NCBI GenBank assembly: GCA_937931165.1
Contig: CALHCI010000219.1
Span: 1-35,669 of the forward strand
From: an uncultured Granulosicoccaceae bacterium
GTDB taxonomy: Bacteria > Pseudomonadota > Gammaproteobacteria > Granulosicoccales > Granulosicoccaceae
Reading direction: 5' to 3'
DNA: 35,669 nucleotides
In this document: in pieces, positions 1 through 7,154 of the stretch
Layout: each line of letters begins with the position of its first letter
Numbering within the stretch: the first letter of the stretch is position 1
Position numbers and translations under genes: made by a program
Notes under the pieces: model-generated
Seen by the model: only the letters and a program-made list of their open reading frames with translations
What the model was told of the DNA's origin: nothing
The model's database searches: none

Positions 1-222
1 TAGCGATTATCTATGCATATAGTTCCAAACAATCGTTTAGACAATATTTTTAAGTTAGCACTGTGTCTATTCACCATCAGACGTAAATATCGCTGCACAT
101 CTCGCATGATCCAGCCCGGCGCGTGGCGGGCCACGCTTCTCGCTCGATCAAGCGACCTGTTTTGCGCTATTTTCGCTGAATGGCGAATCCTCATGAATAA
201 TCCAGGCTAGGCTACGTTTGGA
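1..222. other. Non-coding left edge with small hairpins
   Basis: I see no convincing gene here. A 65-codon open frame on the plus strand (13-210) has no clear ribosome binding site and no recognisable protein character. Two short inverted repeats are visible: a 6-bp stem GCGTGG/CCACGC with a four-base loop at 121-136, and a 5-bp stem TCGCT/AGCGA at about 140-156. Neither is followed by a T-run on either strand, so neither is a typical intrinsic terminator for the dehydrogenase that ends at 223. Confidence 0.4.
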
Positions 223-1524
223 TCAGCCGGTAACCGGATAATAGTTACCATCCAGCCCGAGAAACTCTGACCCGTTATTGCGGTAAAACGTATCGTTACC
301 ACTATCCATAAGTACTTTAAGCATGCCTTCAATGGCAGTGCCTTCGGCCTGACATTTTTCAGCAAATTTTCGGGCGTTTACAGCATCGAGTAATTCAAAC
401 GGCCCTTGTGCCCAGTTAAAACCCCACTTCATTGCTCTGTCGACGTTGACAATGTCATCGGATATTTCCGGTACCAGCGCGCTTGAATAGGTTAGTGTGT
501 TACTCATCAGATTCCATGCAAACTGACTTTCTCCATCGCTGCCATACATTAATTGCTCAATGTCTGTTTGTGCGTCGTTAAGTTCAACTTTCTGTATGGC
601 GCGCCAGTCCTTTTGTTGCAGGTCAAACACCTGCATCGACTTTTCGCCATCTGCACTCTTCACCATTTTATAAAAACCACCACCGGTTTTACGGCCAAGC
701 TGTCCGTTGTTCAACATATGTTGTTCTGTCTCTGGCAGTGCGAGATAAGATCGACCCGGGTCGTTATCCGGTAGATTCTTGCTGAGGTTTTTACCAACAA
801 AATCCATTACATCCAGTCCGATCAGATCGATCAGTCCATACAGACCGGTAGGGGGCAGGCCAACCGGCTTTGACATCAGTGCATCGACAGACTCTATGGA
901 CAGTCCGGAGTCAGCGGCTTTGTGCAGCCCTGCAAGCATCCAGTAGCAGCCGATCCGGTTGCCGATAAAATTCACTGTGTCTTTGGCGCGCACGGTACCT
1001 TTTTCGAGCGTGTTGTTGAGAAAGTCAGTGAGCGCAGTCATCACTCGATTGTCGGTCTTACTGCCCGGCACCAGCTCGACCAGTTTCATAATGTGCACCG
1101 GGTTAAAGAAGTGTGTTACTGCAATATTCTGCTGCATGCGTTCCGGCATCTGCGCATAGATATCTCTCAGGGGTATACCTGAGGTATTAGTCGACAGGAT
1201 AGAGCCGTCTTTGCGTACCGCTTCAAGCCTGCTGAAAAGATCGCGCTTGATTGCCAGGTCTTCGACAACCGCTTCGCAGATCCAGTCGCTGTCGGCGATC
1301 ATCGATAGATCATCCTGCAATGAGCCTCTGCCAATGCGTGCAGCGGTTTCGTCAGTGACAGCCGGTCGTTTGCCGAGTGTCAGTTTTTCAATGCCTTTGT
1401 CAGCCAGCTCGCGGGTCATGTCGAGTAACACGACTTCGCAGCCTTTGGCGGCACATAAACCGGCGATGCCAGCGCCCATGGTGCCAGCGCCGATGACAGC
1501 AACTTTTTTGATTTGTGTCGACAT
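223..1524 (-). CDS. 3-hydroxyacyl-CoA dehydrogenase, FadN-type, lacking crotonase domain
   Basis: Oxidises L-3-hydroxyacyl-CoA to 3-ketoacyl-CoA with NAD+ in fatty-acid beta-oxidation, in the cytoplasm (family knowledge). The 433-residue protein opens with a Rossmann dinucleotide motif, GAGTMGAG at residues 12-19, then has the catalytic pair in THFFNP..H..KLVE (His138, Glu150) and FIGNR with Asn189. The second half (about 185-405) is the helical 3HCDH domain, ending in KWGFNWAQGPFELLDA. That segment and the FYRNNG..Y tail resemble FadN proteins, which normally continue into an enoyl-CoA hydratase domain to nearly 800 residues. Here a TGA stop falls at the inter-domain linker, and reading on in frame gives no crotonase sequence. 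It starts at ATG 1524 with CCGGAG upstream. It diverges from metY. A separate hydratase would be needed for a full cycle. Confidence 0.9.
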   Translation of the reverse strand: MSTQIKKVAVIGAGTMGAGIAGLCAAKGCEVVLLDMTRELADKGIEKLTLGKRPAVTDETAARIGRGSLQDDLSMIADSDWICEAVVEDLAIKRDLFSRLEAVRKDGSILSTNTSGIPLRDIYAQMPERMQQNIAVTHFFNPVHIMKLVELVPGSKTDNRVMTALTDFLNNTLEKGTVRAKDTVNFIGNRIGCYWMLAGLHKAADSGLSIESVDALMSKPVGLPPTGLYGLIDLIGLDVMDFVGKNLSKNLPDNDPGRSYLALPETEQHMLNNGQLGRKTGGGFYKMVKSADGEKSMQVFDLQQKDWRAIQKVELNDAQTDIEQLMYGSDGESQFAWNLMSNTLTYSSALVPEISDDIVNVDRAMKWGFNWAQGPFELLDAVNARKFAEKCQAEGTAIEGMLKVLMDSGNDTFYRNNGSEFLGLDGNYYPVTG

Positions 1525-1694
1525 GAAAAACTCCGGAGATAATGTTGGTATGCGCGGCGAGTGTAGTGGAGTTGTTTGTAAACCTCCAGCCTGTGATTTC
1601 CCGCCGCTGTAATCATTGTGCCGGTCTTTTGTTTTGCTGTGCCTGCCTGTTGATATGATCTGTTAGAATCGACGGCCGTTCAGGGAGTAGCTCC

Positions 1695-2993
1695 ATGGCT
1701 CGACATATTGAATTTGACACACTGATGTTGCACGCCGGCCAACGCCCGGACCCGGCGACCGGTGCTCGCGCAACGCCGTTATACCAGAGTACGTCATTTG
1801 TTTTTGACGACAGCGAGCATGCAGCCTCGCTGTTTAATGTGGGGCGTGCCGGGCATGTTTACTCGCGAATTTCCAACCCCACTGTTGCGGTACTGGAAGA
1901 GCGTATTGCCGCACTCGAAGGTGGTGTGGGCGCAGTGGCGACGGCCAGTGGAATGGCGGCGATTCATCTGGCCATCAGTACCCTGGCCGGAACCGGCTCG
2001 CACATTGTTGCATCGCGCGCCCTATACGGTGGTACACACAATTTGCTCGCCTATACGTTCCCGCGTTTTGGTATCGAAACCACCTTCGTTGATCCGCAAA
2101 ATCCTGAAGAATGGCGCGCGGCGATGCGTGACAATACGCGGTTGTGTTTTGGTGAAGTGGTCGCCAATCCAAGTTGTGAAGTTTTAAATGTGCCGGTGAT
2201 CGCGGATATTGCGCATGAACATGGTGTGCCATTGGTACTCGACTCAACGTTGACGCCACCGTGCCTGATCAAACCTTTCGATCACGGTGCAGACATTATT
2301 GTGCACTCACTGACTAAATTTATTGGTGGTCATGGTGTAGCTATTGGTGGCTGTGTGGTCGATTCCGGTCGCTTCGACTGGAGAAAGTCTGGCAAATTTA
2401 CCCAGCTCACCGAACCATACGCAGGGTTCCATGGTATGAACTTCGTTGAAGAGTTTGGACCGGCGGCGTTCGTTGCACGAGCCAGGCGCGAAGGGCTGCG
2501 AGACTTCGGCGCCAGTATGAGTCCGGCCAATGCATTCTATCTGCTGCAAGGTTGCGAAACACTCTCTATGAGAATGCAGCGCCATATTGAAAACACACGT
2601 GCGGTAGTTGAATTTCTCAGTGCCAATGACGCGGTAGAAAGCGTTGCCTACCCGGAGTTACCTGATCACCCCGATCGTGAACTTGCAGCCAAACTGTTAC
2701 CGAACGGCTCTACTGCTGTGTTCAGTTTTGAACTTAAAGGCGGGCGCGATGCCGGGCGCCGTTTTATTGAACGTCTGCAGCTGTTTTCGCATTTAGCTAA
2801 TGTTGGTGACGCCAAGTCACTGGTGATTCATCCGGCTACGACTACTCATGGTCGCATGGACAGTGACGCACTGCGCGAGGCAGGAATATCTGAAGGTCTG
2901 GTGCGTTTGTCTATAGGTCTTGAAGACAAACGGGATCTTATTGGTGATTTGGGTGCAGCGCTTAAGGCCTCGCAGAAAGGAGTAGAGCAATGA
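1695..2993 (+). CDS. metY: O-acetylhomoserine sulfhydrylase (MetY family)
   Basis: PLP enzyme that makes homocysteine from an O-acylated homoserine and sulfide (direct sulfhydrylation), cytoplasmic. At 432 residues it has the length of MetY rather than the roughly 400 of MetZ/MetB. Visible motifs: YSRISNPT (56-63), which contacts the cofactor of the neighbouring subunit; ASGMAAI at 84-90; Asp183 in VLDSTLTPP; and the PLP lysine Lys208 in HSLTKFIGGHG. The MetY-type insertion GKFTQLTEPYAGFHGM and the C-terminal SHLANVGDAKSLVIHPATTTH are both present. The last two favour acetyl- over succinyl-homoserine usage, but acyl specificity cannot be proved from sequence. GGGAG lies just upstream of ATG 1695. 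Its stop overlaps the start of the hydrolase (ATGA), implying translational coupling. I saw no SAM riboswitch in the 170-bp upstream gap. Confidence 0.92.
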   Translation: MARHIEFDTLMLHAGQRPDPATGARATPLYQSTSFVFDDSEHAASLFNVGRAGHVYSRISNPTVAVLEERIAALEGGVGAVATASGMAAIHLAISTLAGTGSHIVASRALYGGTHNLLAYTFPRFGIETTFVDPQNPEEWRAAMRDNTRLCFGEVVANPSCEVLNVPVIADIAHEHGVPLVLDSTLTPPCLIKPFDHGADIIVHSLTKFIGGHGVAIGGCVVDSGRFDWRKSGKFTQLTEPYAGFHGMNFVEEFGPAAFVARARREGLRDFGASMSPANAFYLLQGCETLSMRMQRHIENTRAVVEFLSANDAVESVAYPELPDHPDRELAAKLLPNGSTAVFSFELKGGRDAGRRFIERLQLFSHLANVGDAKSLVIHPATTTHGRMDSDALREAGISEGLVRLSIGLEDKRDLIGDLGAALKASQKGVEQ

Positions 2994-3808
2994 TTGTGGA
3001 GCTTGATAAGAATCTCAAGATTTATGTCTATACGGGTGGGGAAACACATCAGCCGGATCAACCGTTTATCTGCTTTATCCATGGTGCTTCCATGGACCAC
3101 ACGGTGTGGACGCTGTTTGCACGCTATTGGGCCAAGCGCGGTTATAACATTGCCTCTATAGACCTTCCGGGTCATGGTCAGTCTGGCGGTCAGCCGCCGG
3201 CAACCATTCCGGAATCGGCTGATGTTGTTTGTCGATTAATGGATAAGCTCGCACAGGGCGCTGGTGTGCACTGGGTTGGTCACAGCATGGGCTCACTGGT
3301 AGCGCTCGAGTGCGCTCGAAAGGCAACTGACTCAATAGGGCTTGTGATGCTCGGCACCGGATATCCAATGAAAGTTGGTAAGCCATTGCTTGATAGCTCA
3401 AAAGCAAACGAACACATGGCAATCGATATTGTATCTCTGTTCGGGCACAGTTTCGGTTCACAGCTTGGCGGTAATCCGGTAGCCGGTGTGCATGCACAAA
3501 CACTGGCAGAGCGTTTAATGGAACAGGCCAATGACGGTGTGATGTATACAGATATGTATGCGTGTCATACCTACGATCAGGGTGAGGAAGCAGCAGCAGC
3601 TGTGACGTGTCCTGCAGGGCTTATACTTGGAGAGCTCGATATGATGACACCGGCACGTGCAGCCGGTACGTTAATCAAGTGTTTCAAAGATCCTAAAGTT
3701 ATTCGTCTGTCTGACTGCGGGCACATGATGATGAGTGAAAAGCCCGAGCTTACCCATCGTGCTTTGCGCGACTGTATTGAAGCTGCCACAAACACCGCGC
3801 AATCATGA
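2990..3808 (+). CDS. Alpha/beta hydrolase, substrate unknown
   Basis: A 272-residue alpha/beta-hydrolase-fold protein with no signal peptide, so presumably cytoplasmic. The oxyanion-hole HG is at 31-32, the nucleophile elbow GHSMG at 97-101 (Ser99), and the rest of the triad is Asp217 in LGELDMMTP and His245 in DCGHMMMSEKPE. The set is complete, so an active esterase, lipase or thioesterase-like enzyme is expected; the substrate cannot be read from the sequence. Its ATG overlaps the metY stop by four bases, suggesting co-translation with a methionine-synthesis enzyme. It is too short and lacks the motifs for homoserine O-acetyltransferase (MetX), which shares the fold. trmH begins 16 bases after its stop. 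Confidence 0.85.
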   Translation: MIVELDKNLKIYVYTGGETHQPDQPFICFIHGASMDHTVWTLFARYWAKRGYNIASIDLPGHGQSGGQPPATIPESADVVCRLMDKLAQGAGVHWVGHSMGSLVALECARKATDSIGLVMLGTGYPMKVGKPLLDSSKANEHMAIDIVSLFGHSFGSQLGGNPVAGVHAQTLAERLMEQANDGVMYTDMYACHTYDQGEEAAAAVTCPAGLILGELDMMTPARAAGTLIKCFKDPKVIRLSDCGHMMMSEKPELTHRALRDCIEAATNTAQS

Positions 3809-3824
3809 TTGCCCGTGACTGCCA

Positions 3825-4508
3825 GTGACCGTCAGACGTTTTAAAAAAATCAAAGCTTGTCTGGACAGGCGGCAGCCGGATCTGACCGTTGTCACTGACA
3901 ATGTCCACAAGCCGCATAATGTTTCTGCCATCATGCGCACCTGCGATGCAGTAGGGGTGCATGAGTTTCACGTTGCTATGCGCAGCGACAAAGATTTTCG
4001 CGCACGCAGTGGTATCGCGATGGGCAGTGACAAGTGGCTGGACCTGCACTTGTACGAGGAAGTTTCAGAGCCCGTATCGCAATTGCAGCAACGTGGCTTC
4101 AATGTTGTTGCGGTACATAAAAGCCCTCGCTCCGGTAATTTTCGGGATATCGACTATTGCAAGCCTACCGCCGTGTTGTTTGGTGCTGAGCTGTTTGGCG
4201 TTAGCGAGCAGGCGGCGCAAATGGCCGATCACCACGTATCGATCCCGATGCTCGGCATGGTGGAGTCGTACAATGTGTCAGTTGCCGCAGCCATCATTCT
4301 GCTGGAGGCACAGCGCCAGCGTGAATTGGCGGGTCTGTACCGGCATTGTCGATTGGAAGCTGATGAGTATCAGAGAACCCTTTTTCGCTGGTATCGCCCG
4401 GTTGAGGCCAAATTCTGTGAAGAAAACGGTCTTGGCTACCCGCCTATCGATGAGAACGGTGATTTGATTGACCCGGAGGCCTTTGCAAAGGCGCGTAACG
4501 GAATCTAA
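3825..4508 (+). CDS. trmH: tRNA (guanosine-18-2'-O)-methyltransferase TrmH
   Basis: SPOUT-class methyltransferase that methylates the 2'-OH of G18 in the D-loop of tRNA using S-adenosylmethionine. The 227 residues match E. coli TrmH in order and length: RRQPDLTVVTDNVHKPHNVS with the conserved IMRT arginine after it (motif 1), FGAELFGVS (motif 2), and the knot-forming IPMLGMVESYNVSVAAAI followed by LLEAQRQR (motif 3), with a basic C-terminal extension containing GLGYPP. The start is GTG 3825; an in-frame stop at 3816 rules out an earlier start apart from CTG. It lies 16 bases after the hydrolase, so it is probably read from the metY transcript. The link to methionine/SAM synthesis upstream is plausible but only positional. 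Confidence 0.95.
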   Translation: MTVRRFKKIKACLDRRQPDLTVVTDNVHKPHNVSAIMRTCDAVGVHEFHVAMRSDKDFRARSGIAMGSDKWLDLHLYEEVSEPVSQLQQRGFNVVAVHKSPRSGNFRDIDYCKPTAVLFGAELFGVSEQAAQMADHHVSIPMLGMVESYNVSVAAAIILLEAQRQRELAGLYRHCRLEADEYQRTLFRWYRPVEAKFCEENGLGYPPIDENGDLIDPEAFAKARNGI

Positions 4509-4553
4509 ACGTACGCTAAAAGATGCAAAGTGAAAAAGATTTGAAACAGAAAG

Positions 4554-4583
4554 GTGACAAGCCGGTAATTTTTGCGACATAAT
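4554..4583 (+). promoter_or_regulatory. Candidate sigma-70 promoter for the repeat protein
   Basis: GTGACA (4554-4559) and CATAAT (4578-4583), each one mismatch from consensus, are separated by 18 bases, in the 151-bp gap between trmH and the repeat protein at 4660. The predicted start of transcription is near 4590, giving a leader of about 70 bases. This is a sequence match only. Confidence 0.5.
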
Positions 4584-4659
4584 GCAGATTAACAGTCTCG
4601 CAATGTTTGTTTGAGGCTGTCTAGTCTTAACAGACCACAATTATAACGAGATTGTTGAA

Positions 4660-5625
4660 ATGACAACTAATAGATTTCAGAAGGTGGGAGTCGCAATTGC
4701 ATTCGGGTTGTTTGCAACCGGAGTAGCAGAATCGCAGGATGCTGGTAAAGAAACACTCAGTCTTTATCCGCCAGATGCCAAACCGGGTGAGTGTTATGCC
4801 AAGGTACTGGTGCCTGCGAAGTACGACGTCGTCAGCGAAAAAGTGCTTAAGCGCGAAGCCAGCGACAAAATAACGATCGTACCGGCCAAATATGAGTGGG
4901 TTGAAGAACGGGTGCTGGTCAAAGAAGCCAACGAAGTGCTGTCGGTTAAGCCCGCGACTTTTCGCTGGGTAGAAGAACGCATAATGGTGGAACCAGCGTC
5001 AACACGTCTGGTATCTGTACCTGCTGAGTACGAAACGGTATCAGAACGCGTGCTGGATCGTCCTGAGCAGACCACCTGGAAAAAAGGCCGCGGACCGATC
5101 GAAAAGATCGACAACCTGACCGGCGAAATTTTGTGCCTGGTGGTAGAGCCTGCGACCTACAAGACCATTACTCGAACCATCGTTAAGAAGCCGGCATCCA
5201 CACGTCAGGTTGAAGTACCTGCTGTTTTCAAAACGATTCGAAAACAGGTGCTGGATACACCGCCAGAGGTGGTGAAAACTGCAATTCCGGCTGAGTATTC
5301 AACGATTCGTGTGCGCAAGATGGTTGAACCGGCGCGCGAAAGCCGCGTAAGTGTTCCGGCGGAATTTCAGACTGTCACGAAGCGAGTGAAAGTCTCTAAC
5401 GAACGCATGAGCTGGCAGCCGATTTTATGCGAAACCAATGTCAACAAAGAGGTCATTGCCAGCTTGCAGCAAGCGCTGTCGAGCAAGGGCTTTAACCCGG
5501 GTGACATAGATGGTGTGCTGGGTAGTGCGACACTTTCGGCAGTTGAAGCATACCAGCGTGCAAACAGTCTGGCACGTGGTGGTGTGACCATGGAAACACT
5601 TAAGTCACTTAGGGTCGATTTGTAG
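4660..5625 (+). CDS. Exported 23-residue-repeat protein with peptidoglycan-binding domain
   Basis: A 321-residue protein. Residues 1 to about 25 look like a Sec signal peptide (basic start, VGVAIAFGLFATGVA core), so the mature protein should be periplasmic or outer-membrane facing. Residues 45-251 hold eight copies of a motif of the form VPAxYxxVxxRVLxxPA. The Pro-Ala pairs start at 52, 75, 98, 121, 164, 187, 210 and 233, an exact 23-residue period broken once by 20 extra residues. Residues 262-321 form a PG_binding_1-type helical domain (SLQQALSSKGFNPGDIDGVLG...AVEAYQ). Three cysteines (45, 159, 257) mark block boundaries. It stands alone between a candidate promoter and a strong terminator. 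Function is unknown; anchoring of a fibrous element to peptidoglycan is inference. Related repeats are known to me only from uncharacterised proteins of marine bacteria. Confidence 0.85.
   Translation: MTTNRFQKVGVAIAFGLFATGVAESQDAGKETLSLYPPDAKPGECYAKVLVPAKYDVVSEKVLKREASDKITIVPAKYEWVEERVLVKEANEVLSVKPATFRWVEERIMVEPASTRLVSVPAEYETVSERVLDRPEQTTWKKGRGPIEKIDNLTGEILCLVVEPATYKTITRTIVKKPASTRQVEVPAVFKTIRKQVLDTPPEVVKTAIPAEYSTIRVRKMVEPARESRVSVPAEFQTVTKRVKVSNERMSWQPILCETNVNKEVIASLQQALSSKGFNPGDIDGVLGSATLSAVEAYQRANSLARGGVTMETLKSLRVDL
4792..5400 (+). repeat. Eight 23-residue coding repeats in two blocks of four
   Basis: Tandem repeats inside the peptidoglycan-binding protein. Spacing of the Pro-Ala landmark is 23, 23, 23, 43, 23, 23, 23 residues, so there are two four-repeat blocks. 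Each block opens with a Gly-Glu and a nearby cysteine (Cys45, Cys159) and closes near a tryptophan (Trp140, Trp252). The DNA copies have diverged well beyond perfect repeats, so the duplication is old. Confidence 0.85.
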
Positions 5626-5655
5626 TCGTTCCCGACTGACCAGAAGGAGTGATAG

Positions 5656-5686
5656 AAATCCCGCTGCAGTGCAGCGGGATTTTTTT
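5656..5686 (+). terminator. Intrinsic terminator after the repeat protein
   Basis: Perfect 12-bp stem AAATCCCGCTGC / GCAGCGGGATTT with a 3-base loop (AGT), followed by a run of seven T. It lies 31 bases after the stop of the repeat protein and 18 bases before the end of convergent adk. The weak A-run on the other side makes it mainly a plus-strand terminator. Confidence 0.93.
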
Positions 5687-5703
5687 GCGTAAATCTTAAC
5701 TGC

Positions 5704-6378
5704 TTATGAGTCAGGTGATTGCATTGCATCCAGCGTGTCGAATATCTGGGTGCGAATATCTGAAACATCGCCAATGCCAAAAATCTTCTTATAGGTTGGC
5801 GCGCCTTCCGTACCGGCCTCGGACCAGCTTCGATAGTAATTAATCAGTGGTTCTGTCTGATCGTGATAAATCGCCAGGCGCTTTCTAACCACCTCTTCTT
5901 TATCGTCAATCCGCTGTACCAGTGGCTCGCCAGTGACATCGTCAACACCTTCCTTTTTGGGCGGGTTGTATTCGATGTGGTAGGTACGACCGGATGAAAG
6001 ATGGGCTCGCCGACCACTCATTCTTTTGACGATCTCATCATCATCGACCGCAATTTCGATCACCGCATCGATATAGATGCCCTTGTTCTTTAATGCATCT
6101 GCCTGAGCGATGGTTCGCGGAAATCCGTCGAGCAGATAGCCGTCCTGACAATCTTTTAGAGCAAGACGCTTATGTACCAGTTCGATGATCAGATCATCAG
6201 GGACCAGATTGCCGCCATCCATCAGCCGTTTCGCCTCCTGACCAATTTCCGTGTTTTCGCGAATTTCGGCCCTCAGCATGTCTCCGGTAGATATTTGCGG
6301 TATCTCGTACCTCTCGATAATAAAGGTGGACTGAGTGCCTTTTCCTGCACCCGGACCCCCGAGTAATATGAGTCGCAT
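5704..6378 (-). CDS. adk: Adenylate kinase
   Basis: Catalyses ATP + AMP = 2 ADP in the cytoplasm, and is essential for adenylate balance. The 224-residue protein has the P-loop GGPGAGKGT (7-15), the AMP-binding segment ISTGDMLR, the conserved LLDGFPRT (82-89), and a long-form LID domain (about 122-159) reading [27 protein letters not shown]. The LID has no cysteines, so it is the non-zinc type usual in Gram-negative bacteria. It is slightly longer than the 214 residues of E. coli because of a C-terminal stretch around residues 185-205. ATG 6378 is preceded by AGAGG; a second ATG four bases upstream is out of frame. It converges with the repeat protein and diverges from the methyltransferase. 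Confidence 0.97.
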   Translation of the reverse strand: MRLILLGGPGAGKGTQSTFIIERYEIPQISTGDMLRAEIRENTEIGQEAKRLMDGGNLVPDDLIIELVHKRLALKDCQDGYLLDGFPRTIAQADALKNKGIYIDAVIEIAVDDDEIVKRMSGRRAHLSSGRTYHIEYNPPKKEGVDDVTGEPLVQRIDDKEEVVRKRLAIYHDQTEPLINYYRSWSEAGTEGAPTYKKIFGIGDVSDIRTQIFDTLDAMQSPDS

Positions 6379-6418
6379 TCATTAACTGCCTCTAAAATAA
6401 AAATCTGGTTATCACGGC

Positions 6419-6514
6419 TCAGCCCTTTTCTGCCAGTAGATCTCGCATTGAGCGTACCAGCAGCTCGTCGCGCAATTGGCCCCTATTCGCGGCTCGCCAT
6501 GAAATAATACCCAT
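6419..6514 (-). CDS. Possible 31-residue small ORF upstream of adk
   Basis: A short frame, ATG 6514 to TGA 6419, lies entirely in the 157-bp divergent gap between adk and the methyltransferase and ends 40 bases before the adk start. The encoded peptide ends in a protein-like amphipathic stretch, GQLRDELLVRSMRDLLAEKG, using common codons. Against it: I see no good ribosome binding site, and in-frame stops immediately upstream show that it is not the tail of a longer preserved gene. It could be a leader peptide, a small protein, a gene remnant or chance. Confidence 0.25.
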   Translation of the reverse strand: MGIISWRAANRGQLRDELLVRSMRDLLAEKG

Positions 6515-6535
6515 AGTTTACTACAGGTCTTTTGT

Positions 6536-7132
6536 ATGAAATCACCCATCACCCGAGAATCTCTCCCCGGTCTGCGTCAGGACACGGTTTTTACAGAGGT
6601 TTTGTGTGAAAAAAAGCTCACTTTTCATACCACTTGGGGGCTTTTCTCACCTCGAGAGATCGATTCGGGTACACGGTTACTGCTCGATCATATAACGCTG
6701 CCGGAAAACGCCAGTGTACTGGATCTCGGCTGTGGCTACGGTGCTCTCGGACTCGCGCTTGCGGCCAGTGACCCGACCTGTCACGTCACGATGGTGGATA
6801 AAGACTTTGTCGCCATTGAGTATTGTCGCAAAAACGCGCGGCAAAACGGTTTGGAAAATACCACCATTTTATTAAGTAACGGACTACAGCAGGTAGATGC
6901 CGAAGACTTCGATATGGTGCTGACTAACCTGCCGGCCAAATCAGGCAAAGAACTGTACTACCTGATGTTCTTTGATGCCTTTGACCGCTTGAAAAGTGGA
7001 GGCAGTTTTTACATCGTGACAATCACCGGTTTACGGGGTTTTGTAAAACGCGTGTTTAACGAAGTGTTCGGCAACTATCGCAAATTAAAACAAGGACCGG
7101 TGTATACGGTCGCGGTCGCAACCAAAGCCTGA
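6536..7132 (+). CDS. Class I SAM methyltransferase, YbxB/RsmC-like
   Basis: A 198-residue single-domain methyltransferase of the MTS family. The SAM-binding motif VLDLGCGYGALGLALA is at 61-76, the acidic residue ending beta-2 is in MVDKD (Asp88), and the active-site loop is TNLPAKSGKE (130-139). That loop corresponds to the NPPF/NPPIRAGK loop of N-methyltransferases that act on guanine or adenine bases in RNA, with the first proline replaced by leucine. The length fits the one-domain YbxB-like group rather than the duplicated RsmC. The substrate is therefore probably RNA, but the target is unknown. It starts at ATG 6536 with AGGT seven bases upstream. It converges with maeB, leaving 22 bases between stops. 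Confidence 0.8.
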   Translation: MKSPITRESLPGLRQDTVFTEVLCEKKLTFHTTWGLFSPREIDSGTRLLLDHITLPENASVLDLGCGYGALGLALAASDPTCHVTMVDKDFVAIEYCRKNARQNGLENTTILLSNGLQQVDAEDFDMVLTNLPAKSGKELYYLMFFDAFDRLKSGGSFYIVTITGLRGFVKRVFNEVFGNYRKLKQGPVYTVAVATKA

Positions 7133-7154
7133 AAATCGCTTTGGCTACTTCTGT

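Noticed and set aside
13..210. A 65-residue plus-strand protein at the left edge
   Set aside because: No ribosome site, no domain, and a hairpin-rich DNA stretch; more likely a chance frame.
1..222. Remnant crotonase domain downstream of the truncated FadN-like gene
   Set aside because: Reading through the stop in frame gives an unrelated peptide and an early second stop; no crotonase motif was seen.
1525..1694. SAM riboswitch or clear promoter upstream of metY
   Set aside because: I saw no conserved riboswitch core. TATGAT and TAGAAT are present near 1655-1670 but without a matching -35, so I did not list a promoter.
2990..3808. Homoserine O-acetyltransferase (MetX) beside metY
   Set aside because: Same fold, but about 100 residues too short and without MetX motifs; called only as an alpha/beta hydrolase.
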